In this document: positions 17,007 to 26,837 of the stretch, piece by piece
Position numbering within the stretch: the stretch's first letter is position 1
How the letters are laid out: every line of letters starts with the position of its first letter
Source: Photorhabdus laumondii subsp. laumondii
GTDB taxonomy: Bacteria > Pseudomonadota > Gammaproteobacteria > Enterobacterales > Enterobacteriaceae
Direction: 5' to 3'
Assembly: GCF_003343245.1 (NCBI RefSeq)
Contig: NZ_CP024901.1
Location: forward strand, 2,914,001 to 2,978,000
DNA: 64,000 nucleotides
Position numbers and translations under genes: made by a program
Notes under the pieces: model-generated
What the model saw: the letters and a program-made list of their open reading frames with translations, nothing else
What the model was told of the DNA's origin: nothing
The model's database searches: none

Positions 17007-17915
17007 TTAACGATCTTTCGGATCGAGGGCATCACGCAAGCCATCGCCGATAAAGTTAAAACAAAACAGTGTCACCACCAGAAAACCGGCAGGAAACATC
17101 AGCAACCACGGGGAAACTTCCATCGAATTCGCACCATCACTTAACAATGCGCCCCAACTGCTTAACGGCTCTTGAGTTCCCAATCCCAGAAAACTAAGAA
17201 ATGATTCAAACAGAATCATGCTTGGCACCAATAAAGAGGCATAAACCACCACCACTCCCAACACATTAGGGACAATATGGCGCAGCACAATATGACGGGT
17301 TGGCACACCACACACCAACGCCGCCTCAATAAACTCCTTACGTTTCAAGCTCAGTGTCTGACCGCGGACAATACGCGCCATATCCAACCATGACACCATA
17401 CCGATGGCGATAAATATCAGAAAAATATTCTGTCCGAAGAAGGTCACCAGCAGGATCACAAAGAACATAAATGGAAATGAGTTCAAAATTTCCAACATAC
17501 GCATCATGACTGAATCTATTTTTCCGCCCATATAGCCGGATAATGATCCATATAAGGTCCCGACGACGACCGCAACCAAAGCGGCTGCCACCCCAACCAT
17601 TAATGAAATGCGCCCCCCAATGGCAACACGCACCAGTAAATCACGGCCGGAAGAATCGGTACCAAAATAGTGACCAGATTCAAAATCAGGTCGCATCGAC
17701 ATCATGGCCCAGTCAGTATCGTCATAAGTGAATTGAGCTAACATCGGTGCCAAGATCACAAACAAAGTAATCAAAGATAGCAGACACAAACTGGCAATCG
17801 CTGCCCGGTTGTGAATAAAACGACGTCGTGCATCCTGCCACAAACTACGGCCTTCAATTTCTAATTGCTCAGAGAAATTTTCCAGAGCTTCGCTATTTTG
17901 TTTATTAACTATCAT
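17007..17915 (-). CDS. oppC: Oligopeptide ABC transporter permease OppC
   Basis: 302 residues with a soluble N-terminus, then six membrane helices beginning at AAIASLCLLSLITLFVILAP. The coupling loop has the EAA motif EAALVCGVPTRHIVLRHIVP, and the chain ends in GDGLRDALDPKDR, typical of the DppC/OppC family. With OppB it forms the transmembrane channel of the peptide importer in the inner membrane. It lies between oppB (14 bp upstream) and oppD. Confidence 0.95.
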   Translation of the reverse strand: MIVNKQNSEALENFSEQLEIEGRSLWQDARRRFIHNRAAIASLCLLSLITLFVILAPMLAQFTYDDTDWAMMSMRPDFESGHYFGTDSSGRDLLVRVAIGGRISLMVGVAAALVAVVVGTLYGSLSGYMGGKIDSVMMRMLEILNSFPFMFFVILLVTFFGQNIFLIFIAIGMVSWLDMARIVRGQTLSLKRKEFIEAALVCGVPTRHIVLRHIVPNVLGVVVVYASLLVPSMILFESFLSFLGLGTQEPLSSWGALLSDGANSMEVSPWLLMFPAGFLVVTLFCFNFIGDGLRDALDPKDR

Positions 17916-17929
17916 TGCGTGCTCCAGTC

Positions 17930-18850
17930 TTAATAACGAATCTTCGGATCGATAACAGCGTACAATACATCAACAATCGCATTGAACAGAATCGTTAAGC
18001 TACCAACTAAAATAGTCAGACTTAACACCAACGAATAGTCACGGTTCAATGCGCCATTAACAAACAACTGCCCTATTCCCGGTAACCCGAAGATCGTTTC
18101 AATCACCATTGAGCCGGTAAGAATGCCGACAAAAGCAGGCCCCATATAAGAGATAACCGGTAATAATGCGGGCTTTAAAGCATGGCGGAAAATAATGATG
18201 CGCAATGGCAACCCTTTAGCTCGCGCAGTACGAATAAAGTTAGAGTGCAGCACTTCTATCATCGAACTCCGGGTAATACGGGAGATACTGGCGATATAAG
18301 CCAAAGACAATGCCACCATCGGCAAAATCATATATTTAGGCGCACCGCCATTCCAGCCTCCTCCCGGTAGCCATTTAAGATGAATAGCGAACCCCAGCAC
18401 CAGTAACGGTGCCACGACAAACCCCGGGATAACAACCCCCGTCATGGCGAACCCCATAACCGTATAATCCCATTTGGTATTTTGATTAAGTGCCGCAATA
18501 ACCCCGGCGCTGACCCCCAAGACAACCGCCATGATAAATGCCGAGACGCCTAATTTAGCCGATACTGGAAACGCTGTTGCCACAAGATCGTTAACAGAGT
18601 AGTCCTTATATTTAAAAGAGGGCCCAAAATCTCCTTTAGTGAGTTGAATTAAGTAATCAAAATATTGTTTATAAATTGGATCATTCAGATGATATTTCGC
18701 TTCAATATTTGCCAGCACTTCTGGTGGCAATTTCCGTTCACCGGTAAATGGGCTGCCCGGCGCTAACCGCATCATGAAAAACGAAATAGTGATAAGGATA
18801 AAAAGTGTCGGGATCGCCTCTAAACAACGGCGTAAAATAAATTTAAGCAT
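17930..18850 (-). CDS. oppB: Oligopeptide ABC transporter permease OppB
   Basis: 306 residues. Six membrane helices starting with ILRRCLEAIPTLFILITISF, a large periplasmic loop containing APGSPFTGERKLPPEV, the EAA coupling motif TARAKGLPLRIIIFRHALKP, and the C-terminal NAIVDVLYAVIDPKIRY. Partner permease of OppC. An 84-bp gap separates it from oppA, where differential mRNA processing commonly lets oppA be made in excess. Confidence 0.95.
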   Translation of the reverse strand: MLKFILRRCLEAIPTLFILITISFFMMRLAPGSPFTGERKLPPEVLANIEAKYHLNDPIYKQYFDYLIQLTKGDFGPSFKYKDYSVNDLVATAFPVSAKLGVSAFIMAVVLGVSAGVIAALNQNTKWDYTVMGFAMTGVVIPGFVVAPLLVLGFAIHLKWLPGGGWNGGAPKYMILPMVALSLAYIASISRITRSSMIEVLHSNFIRTARAKGLPLRIIIFRHALKPALLPVISYMGPAFVGILTGSMVIETIFGLPGIGQLFVNGALNRDYSLVLSLTILVGSLTILFNAIVDVLYAVIDPKIRY

Positions 18851-18934
18851 CGCCCGTTCCTATGTGTTGGCCCTCAACCCTGGCCTTAAAATAATTTGAC
18901 CCTAAAGCAGCCCTCTCCGGGCTGCTTTACAACG

Positions 18935-20575
18935 TTAGTGTTTGATAATATAAAAATCTTTGGTGTGTAAATTATCCAAAGGATCTTTCCCTGTATAGCC
19001 ACCAACATAGGGCTTCACTAACCGGGTATTCACATAGTAATAGAGAGGGACAATAGCCGAATCTTTATCTAACTGCGCTTCTGCTTGCTGGTAAACAGCA
19101 GCACGTTCATCATCTGTTGCCACTTTCAGAGATTGTTTCATCAGTTTATCAAACTCATCACTCTTATAATGAGCCGTGTTATTACTACTGTAAGAAAGCA
19201 TTGAATTCAGGAATGAAGAAGGTTCGTTGTAATCGGCACACCAGCCAGCACGGGCCACGTCATAATTCCCCTGATGTCGTGTATCAAGGAAAGTTTTCCA
19301 CTCTTGGTTTTCTAAACGAACATCAGCACCTAAATTTTTCTTCCAAATAGAAGCTACCGCGATTGCAATTTTTTTATGTAGATCAGATGTGTTATAAAGC
19401 AAATTAAATTTCAATGGATTATCTTTATTATAACCGGCTTCAGCCAGTAATTTTTTGGCTTCCTGGTTGCGCTGTTCCTGACTCCAACCAGTAAACCACA
19501 CCGGTTTCATCTCTTTCATACCATCAGTCACTGGCGGTGTATAACCGGAAGCCGGGATATCACCCTGTGCTTTTACTTTATTGGTCACAATGTCGCGGTC
19601 CATAGCCAATTTCAGTGCAGTACGAACGCGGGGATCATTAAATGGAGGTTTTTCGTTATTAATTTCGTAATAATAAGTACATAATTGTGGGTTAATGTGC
19701 AACTCGTTCGGGATCTCTTTTTTCAGCTTCTGGAATAGCTCAATCGGCAAATTGGTATAAGTCATATCAATTTCACCACTGCGATAACGATTGACATCCG
19801 TGACCTCTGACGAAATTGGCAAGAAAGTAACCTGATCAATAACGGTATTTTTGTTATCCCAATATGTTGGGCTGCGCTCCATCACAATACGTTCGTTAAC
19901 TACCCAATTTTTCAGTTTATAAGCCCCATTACCGACAAAATTCTGCGACTGAGTCCATTTTTCGCCATATTTTTCTACCGTCGCTTTATGCACCGGTGAC
20001 ATTGAAGAGTGAGCCAAAAGCCTTGGTAGATAAGGAACCGCTTCGCTCAATGTAAGCTGCAATGTATAGTCATCCAGCGCCTTTACTCCCAGAGCATCTG
20101 GTTTCTTTTTACCACTGATGATGTCATCAATATTGGTGATATGGGCATACTGGAGGTAACTTTCATAGGGAGAAGCGGTATTAGGATCAGCCAGACGCTG
20201 CCAACTGTAAACAAAATCATGCGCAGTGACAGGATCACCATTAGACCACTTAGCATCTTTACGCATATGGAATGTCCAGACGGTGAAGTCTTTATTTTCC
20301 CAATTGGTCGCAGAACCTGGTAAAATTTCGCCATTCGGACCAACGATGACGACCCCTTCAAACAGATCGCGGGCCAAATGTGATTCTGGTACTCCTTCAA
20401 TCTTATGCGGGTCTAACGATTGCGGTTCAGAACCGTTATTACGGACTAAAACCTGTTTATCCGCTAATTGAACGCCATCAGGCACTTTTGCCGCAAAGAC
20501 CTGACTTGCCATTATCATACTCAGTGCAGCGCTGATGCTGACAGTAAGTAGTCTCTTTTTCGTTGTGTTTATCAT
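18935..20575 (-). CDS. oppA: Periplasmic oligopeptide-binding protein OppA, copy 1
   Basis: 546 residues. Signal peptide (KKRLLTVSISAALSMIMASQ ... VFA, cut before AKVPDGVQLA), then a family 5 solute-binding protein: QSLDPHKIEGVPESHLARDL, the peptide-site region GDPVTAHDFVYSWQRL, and DYNEPSSFLNSMLSYSSNN. It captures 2-5 residue peptides in the periplasm and delivers them to OppBCDF. It is directly upstream of oppB. A second oppA follows 138 bp further upstream, so the operon carries two binding proteins with potentially different peptide preference. Confidence 0.95.
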   Translation of the reverse strand: MINTTKKRLLTVSISAALSMIMASQVFAAKVPDGVQLADKQVLVRNNGSEPQSLDPHKIEGVPESHLARDLFEGVVIVGPNGEILPGSATNWENKDFTVWTFHMRKDAKWSNGDPVTAHDFVYSWQRLADPNTASPYESYLQYAHITNIDDIISGKKKPDALGVKALDDYTLQLTLSEAVPYLPRLLAHSSMSPVHKATVEKYGEKWTQSQNFVGNGAYKLKNWVVNERIVMERSPTYWDNKNTVIDQVTFLPISSEVTDVNRYRSGEIDMTYTNLPIELFQKLKKEIPNELHINPQLCTYYYEINNEKPPFNDPRVRTALKLAMDRDIVTNKVKAQGDIPASGYTPPVTDGMKEMKPVWFTGWSQEQRNQEAKKLLAEAGYNKDNPLKFNLLYNTSDLHKKIAIAVASIWKKNLGADVRLENQEWKTFLDTRHQGNYDVARAGWCADYNEPSSFLNSMLSYSSNNTAHYKSDEFDKLMKQSLKVATDDERAAVYQQAEAQLDKDSAIVPLYYYVNTRLVKPYVGGYTGKDPLDNLHTKDFYIIKH

Positions 20576-20713
20576 CTTTTTCTACTCCAATTTTACATCG
20601 TCAGACTTTTTATCAGCCGACGGCCCAGAAATAAGGGGTGGATTACCACCTGCATACAAAAGGAACGATTTTGTTTGCAGGGTCTCAGTAACTCTTTTGA
20701 ATAAAGCTACTGT

Positions 20714-22351
20714 CTAATTTTTTATCCTATACAGTCGCTTAATATCCATATAATCCAATGGGTCTTTCCCTGAAAACCCTCCCACTGATGGGCTAACAAG
20801 CCGTACACTCACCCGGTAATAAACGGGAATCAGCACCGAGTCTTTATCCAGTTGAAACTCGGCTTGTTGATATAATTTCTTACGCTCAATAGCATCCTTA
20901 GCGATTAACGCCTGTTCCAGATAGCTATCAAAATTTTTATTCTGATAGAAAGTGGTGTTATTGCTGCTGTCTGACAACAACATGTTTAAAAATGCTGTAG
21001 GTTCATTGTAATCGGCACACCAGGTTGCTCTGGTCACCTCATAATTCCCTTGATGGCGGCTTTCAAGAGAGGTTTTCCATTCCTGATTCTGCAAAATCAC
21101 ATCCGCTCCCAGATTCTTTTTCCACATGGAAGCGGCAGCAATAGCTTGTTGTTTATTTTGCTCAGAGGTGTTGTACAACAAGGTGAACTTCAATGGATTC
21201 GCCTGATTGAAACCGGCTTGGGCTAACAATTCTTTGGCGCGTTTATTGCGCTGCTCCTGTGTCCAATTAGCCCATTCTGGCTTAACAAAATCGCCACCAC
21301 CGATAAATGTTGGCGTGAAACCATAAGCCGGGATTTGCCCCTGCCCCATAATTTTTCCAGCGATAATATCCCGGTCGAGACTTAATTTGACAGCTTCGCG
21401 GACTCTAACATCAGTAAATGGCGGTTTTTTGTTGTTAATTTCGTAATAAAACGTACAAAGATATGGACTGACACGAACCTGTTCAGGGAGCTCCTTTTTC
21501 ATTTTCTGATACAGAGTCGGCGGAATGGCGCTATTGGTGATATTTACCTCTCCACTACGATAGCGGTTAATATCACTGGTTTCGGATTGAAGGGGTAAAA
21601 GAGTCGCTTGATCAATAACTGTTTTTGCATTGTTCCAATATCGCGGGTTGCGTTCGATCACTATCCGCTCATTGACCACCCACTCTTTTAACAGATACGC
21701 CCCATTACCCACATAGTTTTCTGGTAGCGTCCATTTATTACCTAACTTTTCGACCACATCCTTTTTGACGGGTTTCATTGCCGTATGGCTGAGCATACTG
21801 ACGAAATAAGGCACGGGGTGCGTCAGAGTCACCTGCAAACGATGATCATCCAGCGCTTTTACCCCCAACTGATCAGGCAATTTTTTACCCTTCAGAACAT
21901 CACTAATATTTTCAACGTAAGCATATTGAAGATAGCTGGCATAAGGTGAACCCACTTTTGGGTCAGCTAACCGTTGCCAGCTATAGACAAAATCGTGGGC
22001 AGTGACAGGCGTTCCATCACTCCATTTAGCATTATCACGCAAATAAAAAGTCCATACCTTGTAATCCTGATTTTCCCAATGGGTCGCAACGCCTGGCACA
22101 ACTTCTCCCTCAGAACCCGTCCTCACTAACCCTTCCAGGAGATTAAGAATAATGTTGCTTTCTGGTACACCTTCGACTTTATGTGGATCAAGCGAGGCAA
22201 CTTCTGCGCCATTATTAATAATAATCTGCTGTTTATCCGCAAGTTTCACACCATCTGGAAGTTCAGCGGCAGACACGGCTGTAACAGAAAACGCCGATAA
22301 TAAAAATATACAGGAAATAAACTTATGTAATTTTAATCGTTTGATCTTCAT
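20714..22351 (-). CDS. oppA: Periplasmic oligopeptide-binding protein OppA, copy 2
   Basis: 545 residues, a clear paralogue of the adjacent OppA (ADLKQ-type start AELPDGVKLADKQQIIINNG, EVASLDPHKVEGVPESNIIL, GTPVTAHDFVYSWQRLADPK, DYNEPTAFLNMLLSDSSNN). The signal peptide spans LHKFISCIFLLSAFSVTAVS. Substitutions are spread through the chain, so the duplication is old and both genes are intact. It has its own 550-bp upstream region and is first in transcription order. MppA-type specificity (murein tripeptide) is possible but cannot be read from the sequence. Confidence 0.9.
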   Translation of the reverse strand: MKIKRLKLHKFISCIFLLSAFSVTAVSAAELPDGVKLADKQQIIINNGAEVASLDPHKVEGVPESNIILNLLEGLVRTGSEGEVVPGVATHWENQDYKVWTFYLRDNAKWSDGTPVTAHDFVYSWQRLADPKVGSPYASYLQYAYVENISDVLKGKKLPDQLGVKALDDHRLQVTLTHPVPYFVSMLSHTAMKPVKKDVVEKLGNKWTLPENYVGNGAYLLKEWVVNERIVIERNPRYWNNAKTVIDQATLLPLQSETSDINRYRSGEVNITNSAIPPTLYQKMKKELPEQVRVSPYLCTFYYEINNKKPPFTDVRVREAVKLSLDRDIIAGKIMGQGQIPAYGFTPTFIGGGDFVKPEWANWTQEQRNKRAKELLAQAGFNQANPLKFTLLYNTSEQNKQQAIAAASMWKKNLGADVILQNQEWKTSLESRHQGNYEVTRATWCADYNEPTAFLNMLLSDSSNNTTFYQNKNFDSYLEQALIAKDAIERKKLYQQAEFQLDKDSVLIPVYYRVSVRLVSPSVGGFSGKDPLDYMDIKRLYRIKN

Positions 22352-22905
22352 TTTTTACCTCCAGTTTGATGGACCGGTTCATTCCACATATCCCATCAAG
22401 GCCGGTATCTTCACATTATTTAACCCAAAGTAACGGATTAAATATTAAAGGCAACTTATCATATCAATTGTTAAAATATCGCTCTCATATTGCAAAAATC
22501 ATCCTTACAAACAACTTAGTACGACTTATTACATTAATTGATAAAATACCCCAAAATTCATTATAACTAATTGATGTATATAGCATTATCAACTTAACAC
22601 TTAAATAAAATAGTAAACAAAGCTAGACTAAAGATGAAAATAAACATAATTTTAACAAATTGCAATCAATGCAAATTAAAAACCTACATTCATCACAAAA
22701 CAGTGGTGGAAGCAACCAGTTACACATTGAACTAACAGGAAAGAATAATTTAGAAAAATATTGGGTTATTTGTATAAAATTCAGGAAGTACCGATAAAAG
22801 AAGGGAGAAAAGCCTATGAAATAGGCTTTATAATAAAAATGATAAGAATATTATAATTTGTAATTTCACTAGAAAGGAAGCTAGCACCTTTTATCGTAAA
22901 TCATA
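22352..22905. other. Spacer between oppA copy 2 and ychE
   Basis: 550 bp, very AT-rich, no credible gene. It must hold the promoter of the opp operon (nearest 22351) and contains the ychE terminator at 22808-22829. In enterobacteria oppA mRNA is a target of small RNAs such as GcvB in its leader. No specific pairing was established here. Confidence 0.5.
22808..22829 (-). terminator. Terminator downstream of ychE
   Basis: AAAGCCTAT and ATAGGCTTT form a perfect 9-bp stem; on the minus strand it is followed by T/C-rich sequence. It lies about 80 bp after the ychE stop. Confidence 0.65.
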
Positions 22906-23550
22906 TCAAAGCAACCCTGGGAATAGCGCTCTGATCCCTGTCACAATCAGTTCAATCCCCAAAGACATCAATAGCAGTCCCATAATTCGGGTGATAACGT
23001 TAATGCCTGTTTGCCCAAGATATTTGACGACTAAAGGTGCAGATCGAAACAATAACCAACAGCAAAAAGCAAACAACGCGCTGGTAAGCATCAACCCAAT
23101 AAAATTCTGCCATCCCTGATAACGAGAACTCCAGACAATACAAGAACTGATTGCACCGGGACCTGCCATTAACGGCAATGCCAACGGCACCACACCCACA
23201 CTTTCTCTAACGGCTGTTTCTGATTTTTCCTGCTTATTCTGTTTGTCCTCTCCAAGTTTACCGTTAATCATCGACATCGCGATGGTCACAACCAAAATCC
23301 CACCGGCAATGCGAAAAGAGTCAATGGAAATGCCAAACATACGCAGTATCAAGTCACCTAACAGCAAAGCTGTCCATAAAATGATGGCAACAGAAATATT
23401 GGCAATAAAGTTAGTTCTATTACGCGCCGATTGGGCTTGGTAGTGAGTCATACTGATAAAAACCGGCAAAATACCAACAGGATTGACCAGTGCAAATAGC
23501 CCAACAAAAAACTTAATGTAACCTGGCAGATCCAGCAGTAAGTCACCCAC
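22906..23550 (-). CDS. ychE: MarC/UPF0056-family inner membrane protein YchE
   Basis: 214 residues, six hydrophobic helices. Strong match to E. coli YchE in GLFALVNPVGILPVFISMT, GISIDSFRIAGGILVVTIAM, NGKLGEDKQNKQEKSE (cytoplasmic loop), GVVPLALPLMAGPGAIS and GINVITRIMGLLLMSLGIEL. Function is unknown; the family was once linked to multiple antibiotic resistance without firm support. The gene sits between opp and adhE as in E. coli, transcribed away from adhE. Confidence 0.93.
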   Translation of the reverse strand: MGDLLLDLPGYIKFFVGLFALVNPVGILPVFISMTHYQAQSARNRTNFIANISVAIILWTALLLGDLILRMFGISIDSFRIAGGILVVTIAMSMINGKLGEDKQNKQEKSETAVRESVGVVPLALPLMAGPGAISSCIVWSSRYQGWQNFIGLMLTSALFAFCCWLLFRSAPLVVKYLGQTGINVITRIMGLLLMSLGIELIVTGIRALFPGLL

Positions 23551-23794
23551 GAAGAACCTCTATTGAGTTACGCTGTGTTGTTAAAAACATTCTCATGATT
23601 GCTCTCCCAAAGATCATATAAAACTTAATTTTTTCTTCACTTTATACTGGAGAAGTTCCCTTTTCCATCAACCACAACGCTTTTTTTAATTTAAAATATC
23701 TTATATAACAAGTTGTTAACCCGATATTTTTATTAGATTAAAAATTCAACCTTTTAACGCTATTTACAACCCAATCAATAATAATTATCACTGA

Positions 23795-23820
23795 CCCAAG
23801 CTGAAAGGAATCAGCTTGGG
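23795..23820. terminator. Strong perfect hairpin upstream of adhE
   Basis: CCCAAGCTGA and TCAGCTTGGG form a 10-bp perfect stem with loop AAGGAA. It lies 140 bp upstream of adhE with no gene reading into it on the plus strand, so it may be part of the adhE leader or an insulator rather than a conventional terminator. Confidence 0.5.
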
Positions 23821-23827
23821 AATTTAT

Positions 23828-23841
23828 GTGATTAAGATCAA
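23828..23841. promoter_or_regulatory. FNR-like site upstream of adhE
   Basis: GTGATTAAGATCAA matches nine of ten fixed positions of TTGAT-N4-ATCAA. AdhE is a fermentative enzyme made without oxygen, so an FNR-type site here is plausible. Confidence 0.5.
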
Positions 23842-23860
23842 TATATATTTAATACCAAAT

Positions 23861-23877
23861 GGTAACCTGTAGTTACC
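23861..23877. promoter_or_regulatory. Palindrome GGTAAC-N5-GTTACC upstream of adhE
   Basis: A perfect 6-bp inverted repeat with 5-bp spacer (extended by AAAT/AAAA flanks) about 85 bp before the adhE start, in promoter position. It looks like an operator for a dimeric regulator that I cannot name. It does not match the Rex consensus. Confidence 0.4.
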
Positions 23878-23961
23878 AAAAAATCACCCAATTAAATGGT
23901 CTAAAAAATACTTATTCATTGATATTAAAGGGTTTTTAATATTTTCCAGGAGTACTTCTTT

Positions 23962-26595
23962 ATGACTGTAACTCATGTTACTGAACTGAACGAACTCGTT
24001 GCTCGGGTAAAAAAAGCACAACGTGAATTTGCTAACTTTTCTCAGGAGCAAGTTGACAAAATCTTCCGCGCAGCAGCCCTTGCAGCGGCAGATGCACGTA
24101 TCCCTTTAGCAAAATTAGCCGTAGCAGAATCCGGTATGGGCATTGTCGAAGACAAAGTAATCAAAAACCACTTTGCTTCCGAATATATCTATAACGCTTA
24201 TAAAGATGAGAAAACCTGCGGCATTTTGTCTGAGGATAAAACATTCGGCACCATCACTATCGCCGAACCTATTGGCTTAATCTGCGGTATCGTGCCAACC
24301 ACTAACCCAACATCTACCGCTATTTTTAAGGCCCTCATCAGCCTAAAAACCCGTAACGGCATTATTCTCTCACCCCACCCACGCGCCAAAAAAGCAACAA
24401 CCAAAGCAGCAGAATTGGTTCTATCCGCTGCGGTTGCCGCGGGTGCGCCAAAAGATATTATTGGCTGGATTGATGAACCCTCCGTTGAACTTTCCAATGC
24501 ATTGATGCACCACCAAGACATCAATCTCATCCTGGCAACCGGAGGCCCAGGTATGGTAAAAGCGGCATACAGCTCTGGTAAGCCCGCAATCGGCGTCGGT
24601 GCCGGTAACACCCCGGTTGTCATTGATGAATCAGCTGATATTAAACGCGCTGTTGCATCTATTCTGATGTCTAAAACCTTTGACAACGGCGTCATCTGCG
24701 CTTCAGAACAATCCGTTATCGTGGTGGATGAAATTTATGATCAGGTGCGTAAACGTTTCTTTACTCATGGCGGTTATCTGTTACAAGGCAAGGAACTGAA
24801 AGCTGTTCAAGATATCATTCTGAAAAACGGTAGTCTAAATGCGGAAATCGTTGGTCAATCTGCAACAAAAATTGCCGAAATGGCAGGCATTAATGTTCCT
24901 GAAAAGACCAAGATCTTGATTGGAGAAGTGAGCTTAACTGATGAAGCAGAACCCTTTGCTCACGAAAAATTGTCTCCACTGCTCGCTATGTATCGTGGTA
25001 ATAGCTTTGAAGATGCCGTAGAAAAGGCAGAAAAATTGGTTGAAATGGGCGGAATTGGTCACACTTCTTGCTTGTATACCGATCAGGACAATCAAGCCGC
25101 ACGAATCAAGTATTTTGGCGATAAAATGAAAACAGCTCGTATTCTCGTGAATACTCCTGCTTCTCAGGGCGGTATCGGTGATCTCTATAACTTCAAGCTT
25201 GCCCCCTCTCTGACACTAGGCTGCGGCTCTTGGGGAGGAAATTCCATCTCTGAAAATGTAGGGCCCAAACATCTCATCAATACCAAAACCGTGGCGAAAA
25301 GAGCAGAAAATATGCTGTGGCATAAACTTCCGAAATCCATTTACTTCCGTCGCGGCTCCCTGCCTGTGGCATTAGAAGAAGTTGCAACCGACGGTGCAAA
25401 ACGCGCTTTTATCGTAACAGACCGTTTCTTATTTAATCATGGTTATGCTGATCAAGTCACTGATGTGCTGAAATCCCACGGGATAGAAACAGAAGTTTTC
25501 TTTGAAGTTGAAGCAGACCCTACCCTAAGCACTGTTCGTAAGGGTGCGGAACAAATGCACTCATTCAAACCGGACATCATTATTGCTCTGGGGGGAGGGT
25601 CCCCAATGGATGCGGCCAAAATTATGTGGGTGATGTATGAACACCCTGAAACGCATTTCGAAGAGCTAGCTCTACGGTTTATGGATATCCGTAAACGCAT
25701 CTATAGATTCCCCAAAATGGGGGTTAAAGCGAAAATGGTCGCCATTACCACAACTTCCGGCACAGGTTCTGAAGTGACACCATTTGCGGTTGTCACTGAT
25801 GATGCAACCGGCCAGAAATATCCACTGGCTGATTATGAATTGACGCCTAATATAGCTATTGTTGATGCCAATCTAGTCATGGATATGCCGAAATCACTCT
25901 GTGCTTTTGGTGGGCTGGATGCAATCACTCACGCTTTAGAAGCTTATGTATCAGTCTTAGCAAACGAATACTCTGACGGACAAGCACTGCAAGCGCTAAA
26001 ACTACTGAAAGAGTTCCTCCCAACCAGCTATCATGAAGGGGCCACGAACCCAGTTGCCCGTGAACGGGTTCATAATGCAGCAACTATTGCAGGGATTGCA
26101 TTTGCTAATGCCTTCTTGGGGGTATGCCACTCTATGGCGCATAAACTGGGTTCTGAGTTCCATATCCCGCATGGCTTGGCTAACGCATTGCTGATTTGTA
26201 ACGTTATCCGCTATAACGCTAACGATAACCCAACCAAACAGACTGCATTCAGTCAATATGATCGCCCACAGGCCCGCCGTCGTTACGCTGAAATTGCCGA
26301 TCATCTTGGTTTATCGGCTACGGGTGACCATACTGTCACAAAAATTGAAAAACTGTTAGCCTGGCTGAAAGAGCTCAAGTCTGAGCTAGGTATCCCGACA
26401 TCTATCCGTGAAGCGGGCGTTCAAGAAGCTGACTTTCTGGCAAAAATTGATAAGTTATCTGAAGATGCCTTCGACGACCAATGTACCGGTGCTAACCCAC
26501 GCTACCCGCTGATTTCTGAGCTAAAACAATTGCTGTTGGATTCATACTATGGACGAGAATTCACAGAAACCGTTGCAACAGAAAAAAGCCAATAA
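23962..26595 (+). CDS. adhE: Bifunctional acetaldehyde-CoA/alcohol dehydrogenase AdhE
   Basis: 877 residues. Converts acetyl-CoA to acetaldehyde and then ethanol, regenerating NAD+ in fermentation; the family assembles into spirosomes. The N-terminal aldehyde dehydrogenase half (to about residue 440) has the catalytic Cys246 in GVICASEQS and the nucleotide region VGAGNTPVVI. The C-terminal iron-dependent alcohol dehydrogenase half has ALGGGSPMDAAKIMW, GLDAITHALEAY and GVCHSMAHKLGSEFHIPHG, whose His residues bind iron. The ATG at 23962 follows a CAGGAG site. The upstream region holds FNR-like and palindromic sites. Length is slightly below the E. coli 891. Confidence 0.97.
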   Translation: MTVTHVTELNELVARVKKAQREFANFSQEQVDKIFRAAALAAADARIPLAKLAVAESGMGIVEDKVIKNHFASEYIYNAYKDEKTCGILSEDKTFGTITIAEPIGLICGIVPTTNPTSTAIFKALISLKTRNGIILSPHPRAKKATTKAAELVLSAAVAAGAPKDIIGWIDEPSVELSNALMHHQDINLILATGGPGMVKAAYSSGKPAIGVGAGNTPVVIDESADIKRAVASILMSKTFDNGVICASEQSVIVVDEIYDQVRKRFFTHGGYLLQGKELKAVQDIILKNGSLNAEIVGQSATKIAEMAGINVPEKTKILIGEVSLTDEAEPFAHEKLSPLLAMYRGNSFEDAVEKAEKLVEMGGIGHTSCLYTDQDNQAARIKYFGDKMKTARILVNTPASQGGIGDLYNFKLAPSLTLGCGSWGGNSISENVGPKHLINTKTVAKRAENMLWHKLPKSIYFRRGSLPVALEEVATDGAKRAFIVTDRFLFNHGYADQVTDVLKSHGIETEVFFEVEADPTLSTVRKGAEQMHSFKPDIIIALGGGSPMDAAKIMWVMYEHPETHFEELALRFMDIRKRIYRFPKMGVKAKMVAITTTSGTGSEVTPFAVVTDDATGQKYPLADYELTPNIAIVDANLVMDMPKSLCAFGGLDAITHALEAYVSVLANEYSDGQALQALKLLKEFLPTSYHEGATNPVARERVHNAATIAGIAFANAFLGVCHSMAHKLGSEFHIPHGLANALLICNVIRYNANDNPTKQTAFSQYDRPQARRRYAEIADHLGLSATGDHTVTKIEKLLAWLKELKSELGIPTSIREAGVQEADFLAKIDKLSEDAFDDQCTGANPRYPLISELKQLLLDSYYGREFTETVATEKSQ

Positions 26596-26629
26596 GAACA
26601 AATTTATTAACTGATTAAATACTACTTAA

Positions 26630-26652
26630 GGGTGCTGATATCAGCATCCTTT
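26630..26652 (+). terminator. Terminator after adhE
   Basis: GGGTGCTGA and TCAGCATCC form a stem (G-T pair included) with a tiny AT loop, followed by TTT, 35 bp after the adhE stop. Confidence 0.6.
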
Positions 26653-26666
26653 AACTTACGCTGCTC

Positions 26667-26782
26667 TATATCCGTTATCTTTCAAGTTGCCTCTTTGTTG
26701 GCTGCCCGGTCACATCGTTATCTATGCTCCCGGAGATTCACTCCCTTGCCGTCGCGATCCATCTTGAAATCCATTGGGTATA
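26667..26782 (-). repeat. ERIC element 2, internally shortened
   Basis: Reverse orientation. Ends match the other copies (TATATCCGTTATCTTTCAAG ... CCATTGGGTATA), and the core reads GGCTGCCCGGTCACATCG where full copies have about 11 more bases (ACTCACCCCG-type). Located between adhE and tdk. Confidence 0.85.
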
Positions 26783-26837
26783 TTCTTAATACAAACTCTC
26801 AAACAGAACATCCAATCGCTTCACAGAAATCTATCCA

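Noticed and set aside
24198..24695. 165-codon open frame opposite to adhE
   Set aside because: It lies wholly inside the adhE coding region in antisense, has no ribosome-binding site and no recognisable domain. Long antisense frames are common opposite a highly expressed gene with biased codons.
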